A stretch of 64,000 bases of DNA. Source: JABDIY01 sp963803845 (GTDB lineage Bacteria; Actinomycetota; Acidimicrobiia; Acidimicrobiales; SZUA-35). Shown piece after piece: positions 7,036 to 14,506 of the stretch (positions are counted from its first letter, which is position 1; each line of letters begins with the position of its first letter). The notes below the pieces were generated by a model. The model was not told the origin of the DNA, did not search any database, and worked only from the letters and a program-made list of their open reading frames with translations. The stretch covers positions 1,488,001 through 1,552,000 of the forward strand of contig CAWDNZ010000004.1 in the NCBI GenBank assembly GCA_963803845.1, written 5' to 3'. The position numbers were made by a program, and so were the translations under genes.

Positions 7036-8307
7036 GTGTCCAGCCCGCGTCCTCGCTCGGTAGGTCGAGTCCGCCTCACCGTTCCTCGCCTCCGTTGGCG
7101 ACCGCTGGGCGGCATTCTCGGGCCAGCCAAGGGCGATGCGGGGCAAAGCCTGGCGGCACTCGCTTTTAGTGCGGTCACCAGCGTGGTGGCCGGGCTTACA
7201 CTGGCGAGTCAGGAGGAGAACTTTCGCACGCTCCCCGGTCTGTTGCTCTTCATCCCCGCCGCGATCGGCCTGCGGGGCAATGTCTTCGGCCCCTTGGGGA
7301 GCCGGCTGTCCACCACCATCCAGATGGGAACGTTCTCCTGGACCTGGCGGCGGGATTCAATCCTTGGCCAAAACCTCATCGCCGTCCTCGTGAACACTCT
7401 TGCGGCCAGTCTGGGCATCTCGGTCGTGGCCGAACTCTTGGCCCTATTTCTCCGAACCGCGGGGGTAGCGCCGATCGGTTTCGCTGACTTCGTGGTGGCC
7501 GGCGTATTGGGCGGGATTCTGGCATCGGTTGTGGTGCTCGGCTTCACACTGGCTTTGGCGCTGGCCGCCGTGCGCCTCGATCTCGACCTCGACAATGTGG
7601 TGGCACCCATGGTCACGGCGGCGAGCGATCTCATCACCCTGCCGGCGCTGGTGATTTCGTTGGGGCTGGTTCGTAAGGGAAACTCCACCGTCATCACGGC
7701 GGCCGTTCTTACGATTCTCACGATTCTCCTGACTCTATGGCTCCACCGTTCTGGGCTCACGATGGCTCGCCGGATTGTTGCCGAGTCGCTACCAGTGCTG
7801 CTGGTGGCAGGATCGTTGTCGCTCCTGGCCGGCGTTGCGATCGAGTCCTCGGAGGACCGACTCAGCTGGGTTCTGCTGGTACTCCTGCCAGGGTATCTCG
7901 GCACCGCTGGAGCCCTCGGCGGGATCCTCGCCAACCGTCTCGCCACCAAGGTGCACTTGGGATTGGTGGATTTCAGCTTCTGGCCGTCGGCGGCCGCCCG
8001 GTCTGATATGGCCTTCATCGCCGCGTTGGCAACGCCGATTTTCGCCCTGCTTGCTGGCATCGCACACGCAACTGCAACCGTGGCTAATCAAGAATCGCCG
8101 GGCTTGCTACTCCTGCTTGCCGTTGCTGTGACCGGTGGCTTGGCGGCCACAGTGTTCGTCCTGGCGGTTGCCTATTTCGGTACGCTCGCCACGGTTCGAT
8201 TCGGTTTGGATCCTGACAACACCGGAATCCCGCTCGTCACCGCCACGCTCGATGTGGTGGGAGCTCTCTCGCTGGTCGCCGCTGTGGTTCTCTGGCGGGT
8301 GGCGTGA
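7036..8307 (+). CDS. MgtE/SLC41-like divalent cation carrier (membrane domain only, duplicated)
   Basis: About 423 residues, almost all membrane segments, arranged as two similar halves. Each half carries the MgtE/SLC41 signature: LDLDNVVAPMVTAASDLITLPALV in the first and LDPDNTGIPLVTATLDVVGALSL in the second. The cytosolic CBS and N-domains of classical MgtE are absent, as in SLC41-type carriers, so Mg2+ or another divalent cation is the likely substrate. The next gene encodes a PhoU/TrkA_C protein that probably regulates it. Confidence 0.82.
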   Translation: MSSPRPRSVGRVRLTVPRLRWRPLGGILGPAKGDAGQSLAALAFSAVTSVVAGLTLASQEENFRTLPGLLLFIPAAIGLRGNVFGPLGSRLSTTIQMGTFSWTWRRDSILGQNLIAVLVNTLAASLGISVVAELLALFLRTAGVAPIGFADFVVAGVLGGILASVVVLGFTLALALAAVRLDLDLDNVVAPMVTAASDLITLPALVISLGLVRKGNSTVITAAVLTILTILLTLWLHRSGLTMARRIVAESLPVLLVAGSLSLLAGVAIESSEDRLSWVLLVLLPGYLGTAGALGGILANRLATKVHLGLVDFSFWPSAAARSDMAFIAALATPIFALLAGIAHATATVANQESPGLLLLLAVAVTGGLAATVFVLAVAYFGTLATVRFGLDPDNTGIPLVTATLDVVGALSLVAAVVLWRVA

Positions 8308-8395
8308 CCCACCAATTCTTTGCTACCCATTCAATACGGTCCGCTCGCTCCTCTGCGATTGGGCCCCTCTCACCGAAAGTAAGGCACGCCCTCTG

Positions 8396-9619
8396 ATGGA
8401 CAGCCGAAACATGCGCACCATGCTCGCCGAGGCGAAGGACACGAGCGAACTCATGGTGGACTTGGCCTACGCCGCGCTCTACTTCAACGACCCGGACATG
8501 GCCGATGAAGTTTCCAGCCTCGAGACCAAACTCAACCAACTCGTCTACGACATGCGGGCCCTTTGCATCGTGGCCGTTCGCCATCCGCGCGAGGCCGAAT
8601 CCATGGCGGCTGTTCTCCAAGTGGTGGCAGCGGTTGAACGTATCGGCGATGATGCCGTGGACATCACCCGCATTGTTACTCGCAAACTCGGCATCCCCCC
8701 GGAGCTTCTTCAAGACCTCTCTGTGGCCGAAGAAGTGAGTCATCGGCTGATGATCGCCCCGGGTTCCAGCTTTGCCAATCAACCGTTGCGGGCCTTCGAG
8801 TTGCCAACGTCGGTGGGTATGCGGGTTATGGCGGTGCGGCGGCAGCGTGACTGGATCGTGGACCCGGCCGGGGATTTCGTGCTTTGGGCCGACGACGTGC
8901 TGATCTTTCGTGGCTCCCCGGACGCCATCCCGAAGCTGCGCGAGCTCGCCGGAGCCCCGGAGTGGCGACCACCGATCATCGACGAACCCCGTGCTCTCAC
9001 CGACCTCGACCGAGCGATCGACACGCTCGTGGAGATGAAAGATCTCTCCGAAGTTGCGGTTGGCTTGGCGTATTCCGCCTTGGTCCTCCAGGATCGAAGT
9101 CTGGCTGCAGAGGTCCGCCATCTCGAGGACCGGCTGGACGAGATGAACAATCGGCTGGAGCTCTGGGTGCTGCGATCGGCTGGCGAAGGTGTTGGTGATC
9201 CGGGCCAGCTGCGTGGCCTGCTGCAGCTTGGTCGAGCCGCAGAAGACATCGGTGATCAGGCCCAGCAGATGGTGTGGCTGGTGGAGAAATCCTCCGAACT
9301 TCATCCGGTGCTGGGGATGGCGCTCGGTGACGCCGATGACGTTGTGTTCCGCCTGCCCATTGGCGGCGAGAGTCGAATGGATGGCGTCACGCTGCAATCG
9401 CTGCGGCTTCCCGTAGAGCCCGGGTTCACCATCCTGGCGATCGAGCGTGACGATCGCTATCAGTACCGGCCTCGAGGCTCGGCCCGGCTCAAAGCCGGTG
9501 ACCACATCCTGGCGAGCGGCCCTGAGGAGGGGCAAGAGGCCTTGGCCGCCATGGCCGGCTGGCGCATGGTGGAGGACGAGGAGAACGGCGAGGTCGAGCT
9601 AGAGCCGCTGTTTGATTGA
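8396..9619 (+). CDS. PhoU / TrkA_C tandem-domain regulatory protein
   Basis: A soluble 407-residue protein with an internal duplication. A PhoU-like helical segment (about 1-110, with VAAVERIGDDAVDI) is followed by a TrkA C-terminal (RCK_C) domain ending in WADDVLIFRGSPDAIPKLRELAG. A second PhoU-like segment (AAEDIGDQAQQM) and a second TrkA_C domain (GDHILASGPEEGQEALAAMAGWR) follow. RCK_C domains bind small ligands or ions that gate transport. The gene starts 88 nt after the MgtE-like carrier, and the pairing suggests a carrier plus cytosolic gating subunit. The ATG at 8396 was chosen because the upstream frame overlaps the carrier and is not conserved-looking. Confidence 0.8.
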   Translation: MDSRNMRTMLAEAKDTSELMVDLAYAALYFNDPDMADEVSSLETKLNQLVYDMRALCIVAVRHPREAESMAAVLQVVAAVERIGDDAVDITRIVTRKLGIPPELLQDLSVAEEVSHRLMIAPGSSFANQPLRAFELPTSVGMRVMAVRRQRDWIVDPAGDFVLWADDVLIFRGSPDAIPKLRELAGAPEWRPPIIDEPRALTDLDRAIDTLVEMKDLSEVAVGLAYSALVLQDRSLAAEVRHLEDRLDEMNNRLELWVLRSAGEGVGDPGQLRGLLQLGRAAEDIGDQAQQMVWLVEKSSELHPVLGMALGDADDVVFRLPIGGESRMDGVTLQSLRLPVEPGFTILAIERDDRYQYRPRGSARLKAGDHILASGPEEGQEALAAMAGWRMVEDEENGEVELEPLFD

Positions 9620-9664
9620 GGCCGTTACCCGTCGATGCTGCGTGGGCGGTAGGCGCGCAGCGGC

Positions 9665-10252
9665 TCAGTTCCTGGGTGGCGGAGGGGTGAAGCTGGGCGG
9701 TGGCGGACCGCCTCGGCCGACTTCGAGTTCGATCTCGGGATCGTTCAGGGGAACGGCCCCCAAGTCGGGGATCATCTCGTCCACTTTCACCGTCTCACGT
9801 TCGGTGCTGGAAACGGTTGGCGGCGCCGGCAGAGGCCGAATGGTGCGCTGCTGGGGAGAGCGATGAGGCTCGGAAGCGGCTTCCTTGACCATTTCGGAAA
9901 TCCCGCCGATCGCACCCATGGCGGCACTCATATCGGCCGGAAGGAAGATCTTGGTGGCGTTGCCATCGGCCATATGGGCTAGCGTTTCGAGATACTTGAT
10001 CGCGATCACCCGATCGTCGGTGCCGGCTTCCTGGATGGCGGAGTACACGCGATGCACCGCCTCAGCTTCGCCCTCGGCCACCACGGTCTGGCGGTAACGC
10101 TCTGCTTCTGCCCGTAGCTGGACTGCTTGAGCCTCACCTTCGGCGTTGAGAATGTCTCGGGTCTTGCGTCCCTCCGCCGACAGGATCGCCGCCTCCTTCT
10201 CGCCTTGGGCGCGGGTGACAGCAGCCTCTCGACTGCCGAGCGCCTCGGTCAC
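9665..10252 (-). CDS. SPFH/Band 7 protein, C-terminal part (frameshifted from the 10.1-10.8 kb part)
   Basis: This frame carries the distal half of a stomatin/prohibitin-like protein: TEALGSREAAVTRAQGEKEAAIL, then Ala/Glu-rich coiled coil (AEGEAQAVQLRAEAERYRQ), an IKYLETLAHMADGNATKIFLP motif, and a Pro-rich tail ending in TPPPPRN. In intact homologues it continues directly from ERTRRA in the other frame. Reading passes cleanly if one base near 10256 is removed or a GC pair is added in the GCGC run there. The start at 10252 is not a true start. Confidence 0.75.
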   Translation of the reverse strand: MTEALGSREAAVTRAQGEKEAAILSAEGRKTRDILNAEGEAQAVQLRAEAERYRQTVVAEGEAEAVHRVYSAIQEAGTDDRVIAIKYLETLAHMADGNATKIFLPADMSAAMGAIGGISEMVKEAASEPHRSPQQRTIRPLPAPPTVSSTERETVKVDEMIPDLGAVPLNDPEIELEVGRGGPPPPSFTPPPPRN

Positions 10253-10817
10253 AACGAGCGCGCCGGGTTCGCTCCGCCTTCATCTGTTCGTGCATGGCGT
10301 GCATGACGTCGGCCGGAGGATCGATGCGTTGGATCTCTACACGGACCACACGGACGCCCCACTTATCTGTGGCATCGTCCAGTATCTGACGGAGAGCGCT
10401 GTTCACACGCTCGCGGGACGTGAAGGCCTCATCCAGGGTCATCTCGCCGATGACATTGCGAAGGTTGGTCTGGGCCAACTTGGTGACCGCCAATTGGAAG
10501 TTGGAGATGTTGTAGAGCAGGCGTTGGGGATCGGTGGGCTCGAAATAGACCACGGCGTCCACCGCCGCGGTTACGTTGTCCTGTGTGATGACCTCCTGCG
10601 GCGGCACGTCAATCACTTGCTCCCGCATGTCGACGGCCCGCAGCCGATCGACGAACGGAATGATGATGCGCAAGCCAGGCGACACTGTCTCTTTGAATTT
10701 GCCGAGACGCTCAACCACGCCCTTCTGGTAGGGCTGAACGATCCGGACTCCCATGGCGACGGTGACCACGGCCGCGAGGACCAAGATGATGAGAATGCCT
10801 AATAGGGCTGGTAACAC
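10134..10817 (-). CDS. SPFH/Band 7 (stomatin-like, QmcA-type) protein, N-terminal part
   Basis: An N-terminal membrane helix (LLGILIILVLAAVVTVAMGVRIV) is followed by the SPFH core: QPYQKGVVERLGKFKETVSPGL, RAVDMREQVIDVPPQEVITQDNV and LRQILDDATDKWGVRVVRVEI. Such proteins form oligomeric membrane microdomain scaffolds and usually pair with NfeD, which lies just upstream. Residues after MKAERTRRA (about 10256) are out of frame Arg/Gly-rich sequence that should be ignored. The true protein continues in the frame at 9665-10252. A sequencing error is as likely as a real mutation. Confidence 0.8.
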   Translation of the reverse strand: MLPALLGILIILVLAAVVTVAMGVRIVQPYQKGVVERLGKFKETVSPGLRIIIPFVDRLRAVDMREQVIDVPPQEVITQDNVTAAVDAVVYFEPTDPQRLLYNISNFQLAVTKLAQTNLRNVIGEMTLDEAFTSRERVNSALRQILDDATDKWGVRVVRVEIQRIDPPADVMHAMHEQMKAERTRRARCDRGARQSRGCCHPRPRREGGGDPVGGGTQDPRHSQRRR

Positions 10818-10839
10818 TACGGTTCCTTTCAGTGCCGTG

Positions 10840-11321
10840 CTAGGACGGCAGTTCCTTCAACGACTCGGTGAAATAATCGGCCTCCACCACAACCCGATTA
10901 CCCTTGACTTCGATTATTGTGACGGCGGCGCCAGCAGGCAGGGCAGTGCCAGTCTCGGTCATGGCGGTCCAGACTTCGCCACCAACTTTGACCTGGCCGG
11001 TGACGTCACCACTACCGATCGCCCGGATCACGGTGGCGTTGTGGCCCACCAGCCGGTTGGCGCCGAAGCCCATCGGATCGGGGAGATCCAGGTCAAGCTT
11101 GGCGGCCAGCGGCTTAACCGCGAAGAACGAGATACCCGACGCCACTGAGAAGATGAGCCATCCCACCAAGACAGGAGCCCCTGCCAGACTGGCGATGGAT
11201 GCCACCGCAGCACCCACCGCAAATGGGAGCAAAAGAACGTGCCGGCTACCGCCGCCTCACCGATTCCGAACCCCGCCGCGGCAAGGGCCCAAATGATGGC
11301 CCAGACGAAAGAGTTGTCCAT
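10840..11321 (-). CDS. NfeD-like membrane protein, frameshifted
   Basis: Short NfeD (NfeD1b type): membrane helices followed by a soluble OB-fold domain (GHNATVIRAIGSGDVTGQVKVGGEVW). The first 30 residues from ATG 11321 (MDNSFVWAIIWALAAAGFGI, then GEAAVAGTFF) are in one frame. The remainder from LLPFAVGAAVASIA is in another and runs to 10840. The frames join correctly if the A4 run at 11231-11234 (T4 on the coding strand) had one more base. NfeD and SPFH proteins form a conserved operon and partner pair, and the SPFH gene follows 22 bp downstream, likewise frameshifted. Confidence 0.78.
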
Positions 11322-11393
11322 TGTTCAATCCTACTTGATGCTTGAAGCGAGGGGAGGCCCGGCCCGAATCGACGCCCGCCGCACTTCGACCCA

Positions 11394-11399
11394 TATCCT
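11394..11399 (+). promoter_or_regulatory. Leaderless -10 box (TATCCT) of mca
   Basis: TATCCT ends 7 nt before the GTG at 11407. It supports that start for mca. Confidence 0.5.
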
Positions 11400-11406
11400 C
11401 ACAGGC

Positions 11407-12264
11407 GTGGCGAGATTGATGTGTATCCATGCCCACCCCGATGACGAGGCCTCAAAAGGCGCGCCCACAATCGCCAAGTACGTTTCGGAGGGTCACGAGG
11501 CCAGTCTGATTTGTGCCACCGGTGGCGAGGAGGGCGACATCCTGAACCCGGCGATGGACCGGGACGAGATCCGGGCGAATCTTCCCGCCATCCGGCTGGC
11601 GGAGTTGGCCGCATCGGTGAAAGCGATCGGTTACACCGAGCACGTGATGTTGGGCTACCGAGATTCCGGCATGCCGGATACCGACGGCAACTACAACCAC
11701 CAGTGTTTCGCTCAAGCCGATCTCGACGATGCCATCGGGCGATTCGTAGCCGAGATACGCCGCTTCCGACCCCACGTGATCGTCACCTATGCCGATGATC
11801 AGCAGGGCTATCAACACCCCGATCATCTGCGGGTGCACGATATTTCACTGCCCGCATTCGATCGGGCTGGCGACCCGAGCTGGTATCCCGAAAGCGGTGA
11901 CCCGTGGGAGCCCAAGAAGCTGTATTACTCCATATGGTCACGCGCCCGGATCGTGGCATGGGATGCCAAGTACACCGAGCTCGGGCTGGAGAGCCCCTAC
12001 GATGACAAGTGGTTCGTGCGCCCGAACATGGACAGCCGGATATCCACAAAGGTGAACATCGAATCGTTCTTCCCCGTGCGGACTCAGGCGCTTCTTGCCC
12101 ACGCCACCCAAATCGATCCGGCCGAGAAGTTCTGGTTCGGTCTCCCTGATGCAGATGCCGCATCCGCTTATCCCTTCGAGGATTTTGTTCTGGCGCTGTC
12201 GCGCGTCCCAACGAGCCAGTACGAGACCGATCTCCTCGAGGGCATCACGGGGGAAGCGGAGTAG
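11407..12264 (+). CDS. mca: Mycothiol S-conjugate amidase
   Basis: LmbE/PIG-L zinc hydrolase that cleaves mycothiol S-conjugates to a mercapturic acid and GlcN-Ins in actinobacterial detoxification. The zinc motif HAHPDDEASKG is near residue 8, the second metal/active-site segment GYQHPDHLRVHDI near residue 137, and a Mca-like YRDSGM segment lies between. The 285-residue length matches Mca better than MshB. A GTG start gives VARLMCIHAHPDDE, aligning with mycobacterial Mca N-termini. It shows that the host makes mycothiol. The SCP2 gene overlaps its stop codon by 1 nt. Confidence 0.9.
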   Translation: MARLMCIHAHPDDEASKGAPTIAKYVSEGHEASLICATGGEEGDILNPAMDRDEIRANLPAIRLAELAASVKAIGYTEHVMLGYRDSGMPDTDGNYNHQCFAQADLDDAIGRFVAEIRRFRPHVIVTYADDQQGYQHPDHLRVHDISLPAFDRAGDPSWYPESGDPWEPKKLYYSIWSRARIVAWDAKYTELGLESPYDDKWFVRPNMDSRISTKVNIESFFPVRTQALLAHATQIDPAEKFWFGLPDADAASAYPFEDFVLALSRVPTSQYETDLLEGITGEAE

Positions 12265-12584
12265 TGACCTTCGACGCTGATTGGCTCAACGCAGCCATCG
12301 CCAGCTCCGCCGATCGCCAGCCCACCGGGCTCCACGGCAGCGCCGCATTGTTGAGAGGCAAAGCCCCGCTCCTTACCATTAGGACCGAGGATGGTCGGAT
12401 CGTTGGTGAAGCCGCCGGTACTCCCGAATGTGATCTGCCGTTCACCCAGGGTCAGATCGACGCTTTCAGGGCGGGGGAGCTGAAATTGGCGGTGGCCTAC
12501 ATGCGCGGCGATTTGAAAGCGACCGGCTCGACGGCCGCGATCATTGCGGTTATCGATGCATTGGATTTCCTGAACGCGTCGTAG
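12264..12584 (+). CDS. SCP2-like sterol/lipid-binding domain protein
   Basis: A 106-residue protein whose second half (DLPFTQGQIDAFRAGELKLAVAYMRGDLKATGSTAAIIAVID) fits the SCP2 fold, with the characteristic 'G-loss, M-G-D-K-G' end (YMRGDLKATG). The GTG start shares the last base of the mca stop, so it is translationally coupled. SCP2 domains bind hydrophobic ligands; the role next to mca is not clear. Confidence 0.7.
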   Translation: MTFDADWLNAAIASSADRQPTGLHGSAALLRGKAPLLTIRTEDGRIVGEAAGTPECDLPFTQGQIDAFRAGELKLAVAYMRGDLKATGSTAAIIAVIDALDFLNAS

Positions 12585-12622
12585 GTTTCACCGGCGCCCG
12601 GCGCTCTGGTAGGACAGCCCTG

Positions 12623-13177
12623 CTAGGACAGCGGTTGATCTGGTCCGTCGCACGCACCCCAGAGCCCCACCCCAGCGTCGCGGGCGGAGTTTCGGAGCCG
12701 GGTGAATTGGCCGCGGTACGTGGTGTTTGGCTCGAAGAAGAGTGTGTCGGCGAAGCCGTTGGTCAGGAGCCACTCGTTCACAAAGAGTTCGCCGTCGGTG
12801 GTGTTGGGGTCGGAGCGATAGAGATAGAGAAGCACCCGCCCGAACCGATCGCGAACCTCGGTATCTCGTTCGATTCGGACGACCGAATTGATGGGAAGGA
12901 GACCTTTGAGAGCAGCGGACGCTTCGGCCCCGTAGCACTGGACTGGTGTGTCTCGGCTGACCGACTCTGGAGTATCCACGCCGATCAGGCGAACCCGTTC
13001 TTCCTGGCCATCGATGATGAGATCGACGGTGTCACCATCGATGACGAATTCAACGACGGCGGTCTCGGCGGTCCCGGTGGAAAGCGGGGCGGATGAGGTG
13101 TTGGCCCACCAGCTGAACGCGAACAGGACAACACTGGCGGCGGCGGCGCTGATCACCAGGATGCGGAGAAACCTCAC
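12623..13177 (-). CDS. Staphylococcal-nuclease-like secreted or anchored nuclease
   Basis: N-terminal membrane/signal segment (LRILVISAAAASVVLFAFSW) followed by an SNase (thermonuclease) domain: VEFVIDGDTVDLIIDG, RVRLIGVDTPES, and DRFGRVLLYLY, with the family's conserved Asp and Arg residues. Probably extracellular Ca2+-dependent nuclease activity. The start ATG overlaps the stop of the upstream small gene (ATGA), so the two are coupled. Confidence 0.88.
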   Translation of the reverse strand: MRFLRILVISAAAASVVLFAFSWWANTSSAPLSTGTAETAVVEFVIDGDTVDLIIDGQEERVRLIGVDTPESVSRDTPVQCYGAEASAALKGLLPINSVVRIERDTEVRDRFGRVLLYLYRSDPNTTDGELFVNEWLLTNGFADTLFFEPNTTYRGQFTRLRNSARDAGVGLWGACDGPDQPLS

Positions 13178-13389
13178 GCCGCCATTCTGGTGCGGCGAGG
13201 GGTGGATTGCAGGTGCCGACGAGGATCTGAGAAGTCCAGTTCCAACCGCTGTTGGGCGGGGCCCTCGGTCTTCTCATGCAGGATCGAACGAACCCGGGCC
13301 AACCCGGCTCTACCGACGGCCTTGGTTTCTTCGCTGAGTTCCCACGGGTAGGCGGCCCGAGGGCGACGGGGGAGTTGGGCTTGCTTCAT
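13174..13389 (-). CDS. Small hypothetical protein (71 aa) coupled to the nuclease gene
   Basis: A basic protein starting MKQAQLPRRPRAAYPWELSE with a central amphipathic helix (ETKAVGRAGLARVRSILHE) and a basic tail. Its TGA overlaps the nuclease ATG as ATGA, typical of a real translated gene. The family is not recognised. Helix and charge could suit nucleic-acid or protein binding, but this is only a guess. Confidence 0.6.
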   Translation of the reverse strand: MKQAQLPRRPRAAYPWELSEETKAVGRAGLARVRSILHEKTEGPAQQRLELDFSDPRRHLQSTPRRTRMAA

Positions 13390-13508
13390 AACTCCATCAT
13401 CGTCAGGGGGTGTGACAGTAACGAAAAGCGCCCTGACAAGGGAAAATCGAAGACTCGGTGCGGGTCTCGGTCCCGCCTTGAAAGCCCCCGGGAAGCGGCG
13501 CGGGGGAC

Positions 13509-13514
13509 TATGGT
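13509..13514 (+). promoter_or_regulatory. Leaderless -10 box (TATGGT)
   Basis: TATGGT ends 6 nt before the GTG at 13521 and has no Shine-Dalgarno after it. Confidence 0.45.
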
Positions 13515-13520
13515 GCAAGC

Positions 13521-14480
13521 GTGGTCATGTGGATCATTGTTGGTGCACTCGCCGCCAGCGCGGCGCTTCTCGGTGCCTTCGTCGCGCTGAGCGAGCGGCG
13601 CCATCGGCGTATTCGGCGGCGGGTTGGACGGTTGGACCAAGGTCCAGCTCCCGATATTGCCTACCGGGCCGTGGTCAATGCGCGCTCGGCCTTTACGCGC
13701 TCGGTCCAGGCGTATGAAGAAGCCATAGCGTCGGCTCCCACGACCGCCGCTTTGACGGGGATCGGTGATGCCGCCATCGGTGCCGAGATCCAAGTCATGG
13801 AGCGGAAGAAGGACCTTCGTCGAGCCCGCCTCATCGAAGCGCAACAGACCTGGGAGAAGGTACGCCCCGCGTCCGGTCCAGATTCGCCGGTGAATGTCTG
13901 GATCGGCACCGGTGAACTCTATGGGTGCTCATTTGGGCTGGTCGGCTTCGAGTCGGCGATCCTACGGGTCGAGCATGCCCTCGACCCCACCTGCTGGGTT
14001 GTCCTCGAGAGCCGGCGTCTCCGGCTGGGTCCTGCCTTGGGCGGGGAACGGCTCCGTTTGGGAGTTCTCGTGGAAGGGGCAAGGATAGAGCAATTGACGG
14101 CCGTGCTGCAGGCCGCGATGGGCAGCCCGGAGGTCGCTCTTCGACCCGGATTTTCACTGGTCCGCCTACTGGGAGAGAGCCGGGCAAAGGGCCGGTCGGT
14201 CCTCAAGGCCCTGCGCCGGGATGCGAAATCCACCGAGACCGTCTACCAGTCGGGGATCAGTGATCTTCCCCGACGAGACGTACTCAGTTACCTCGCGGCC
14301 GAGCGTGGGTTGGACCTCGGCGATACCCACGCCGGTCTTGCCAAACCGTCAAAGTCGATCAATCTGCGAATCGGAAGCGCGGGGCCAGCATTCCTGGTGG
14401 GGGCCTGGGCGGGTCGCCGGCCTTCGGCCCGTGTGCTCGCCGGTTCCAACCATCAGCAATGGGTTCGCCATTTTCGCTAG
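13521..14480 (+). CDS. Membrane-anchored hypothetical protein (319 aa)
   Basis: One N-terminal membrane helix (VMWIIVGALAASAALLGAFVAL) is followed by a basic region (SERRHRRIRRRVGRL), an Ala-rich helical region and a cytosolic alpha/beta part of unknown family. No catalytic motif stands out. It converges with the HerA-like gene. The GTG start is supported by a -10 box 6 nt upstream. Confidence 0.65.
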   Translation: MVMWIIVGALAASAALLGAFVALSERRHRRIRRRVGRLDQGPAPDIAYRAVVNARSAFTRSVQAYEEAIASAPTTAALTGIGDAAIGAEIQVMERKKDLRRARLIEAQQTWEKVRPASGPDSPVNVWIGTGELYGCSFGLVGFESAILRVEHALDPTCWVVLESRRLRLGPALGGERLRLGVLVEGARIEQLTAVLQAAMGSPEVALRPGFSLVRLLGESRAKGRSVLKALRRDAKSTETVYQSGISDLPRRDVLSYLAAERGLDLGDTHAGLAKPSKSINLRIGSAGPAFLVGAWAGRRPSARVLAGSNHQQWVRHFR

Positions 14481-14506
14481 CGAAGTGGTAGCCAATCGGC
14501 CACCTT

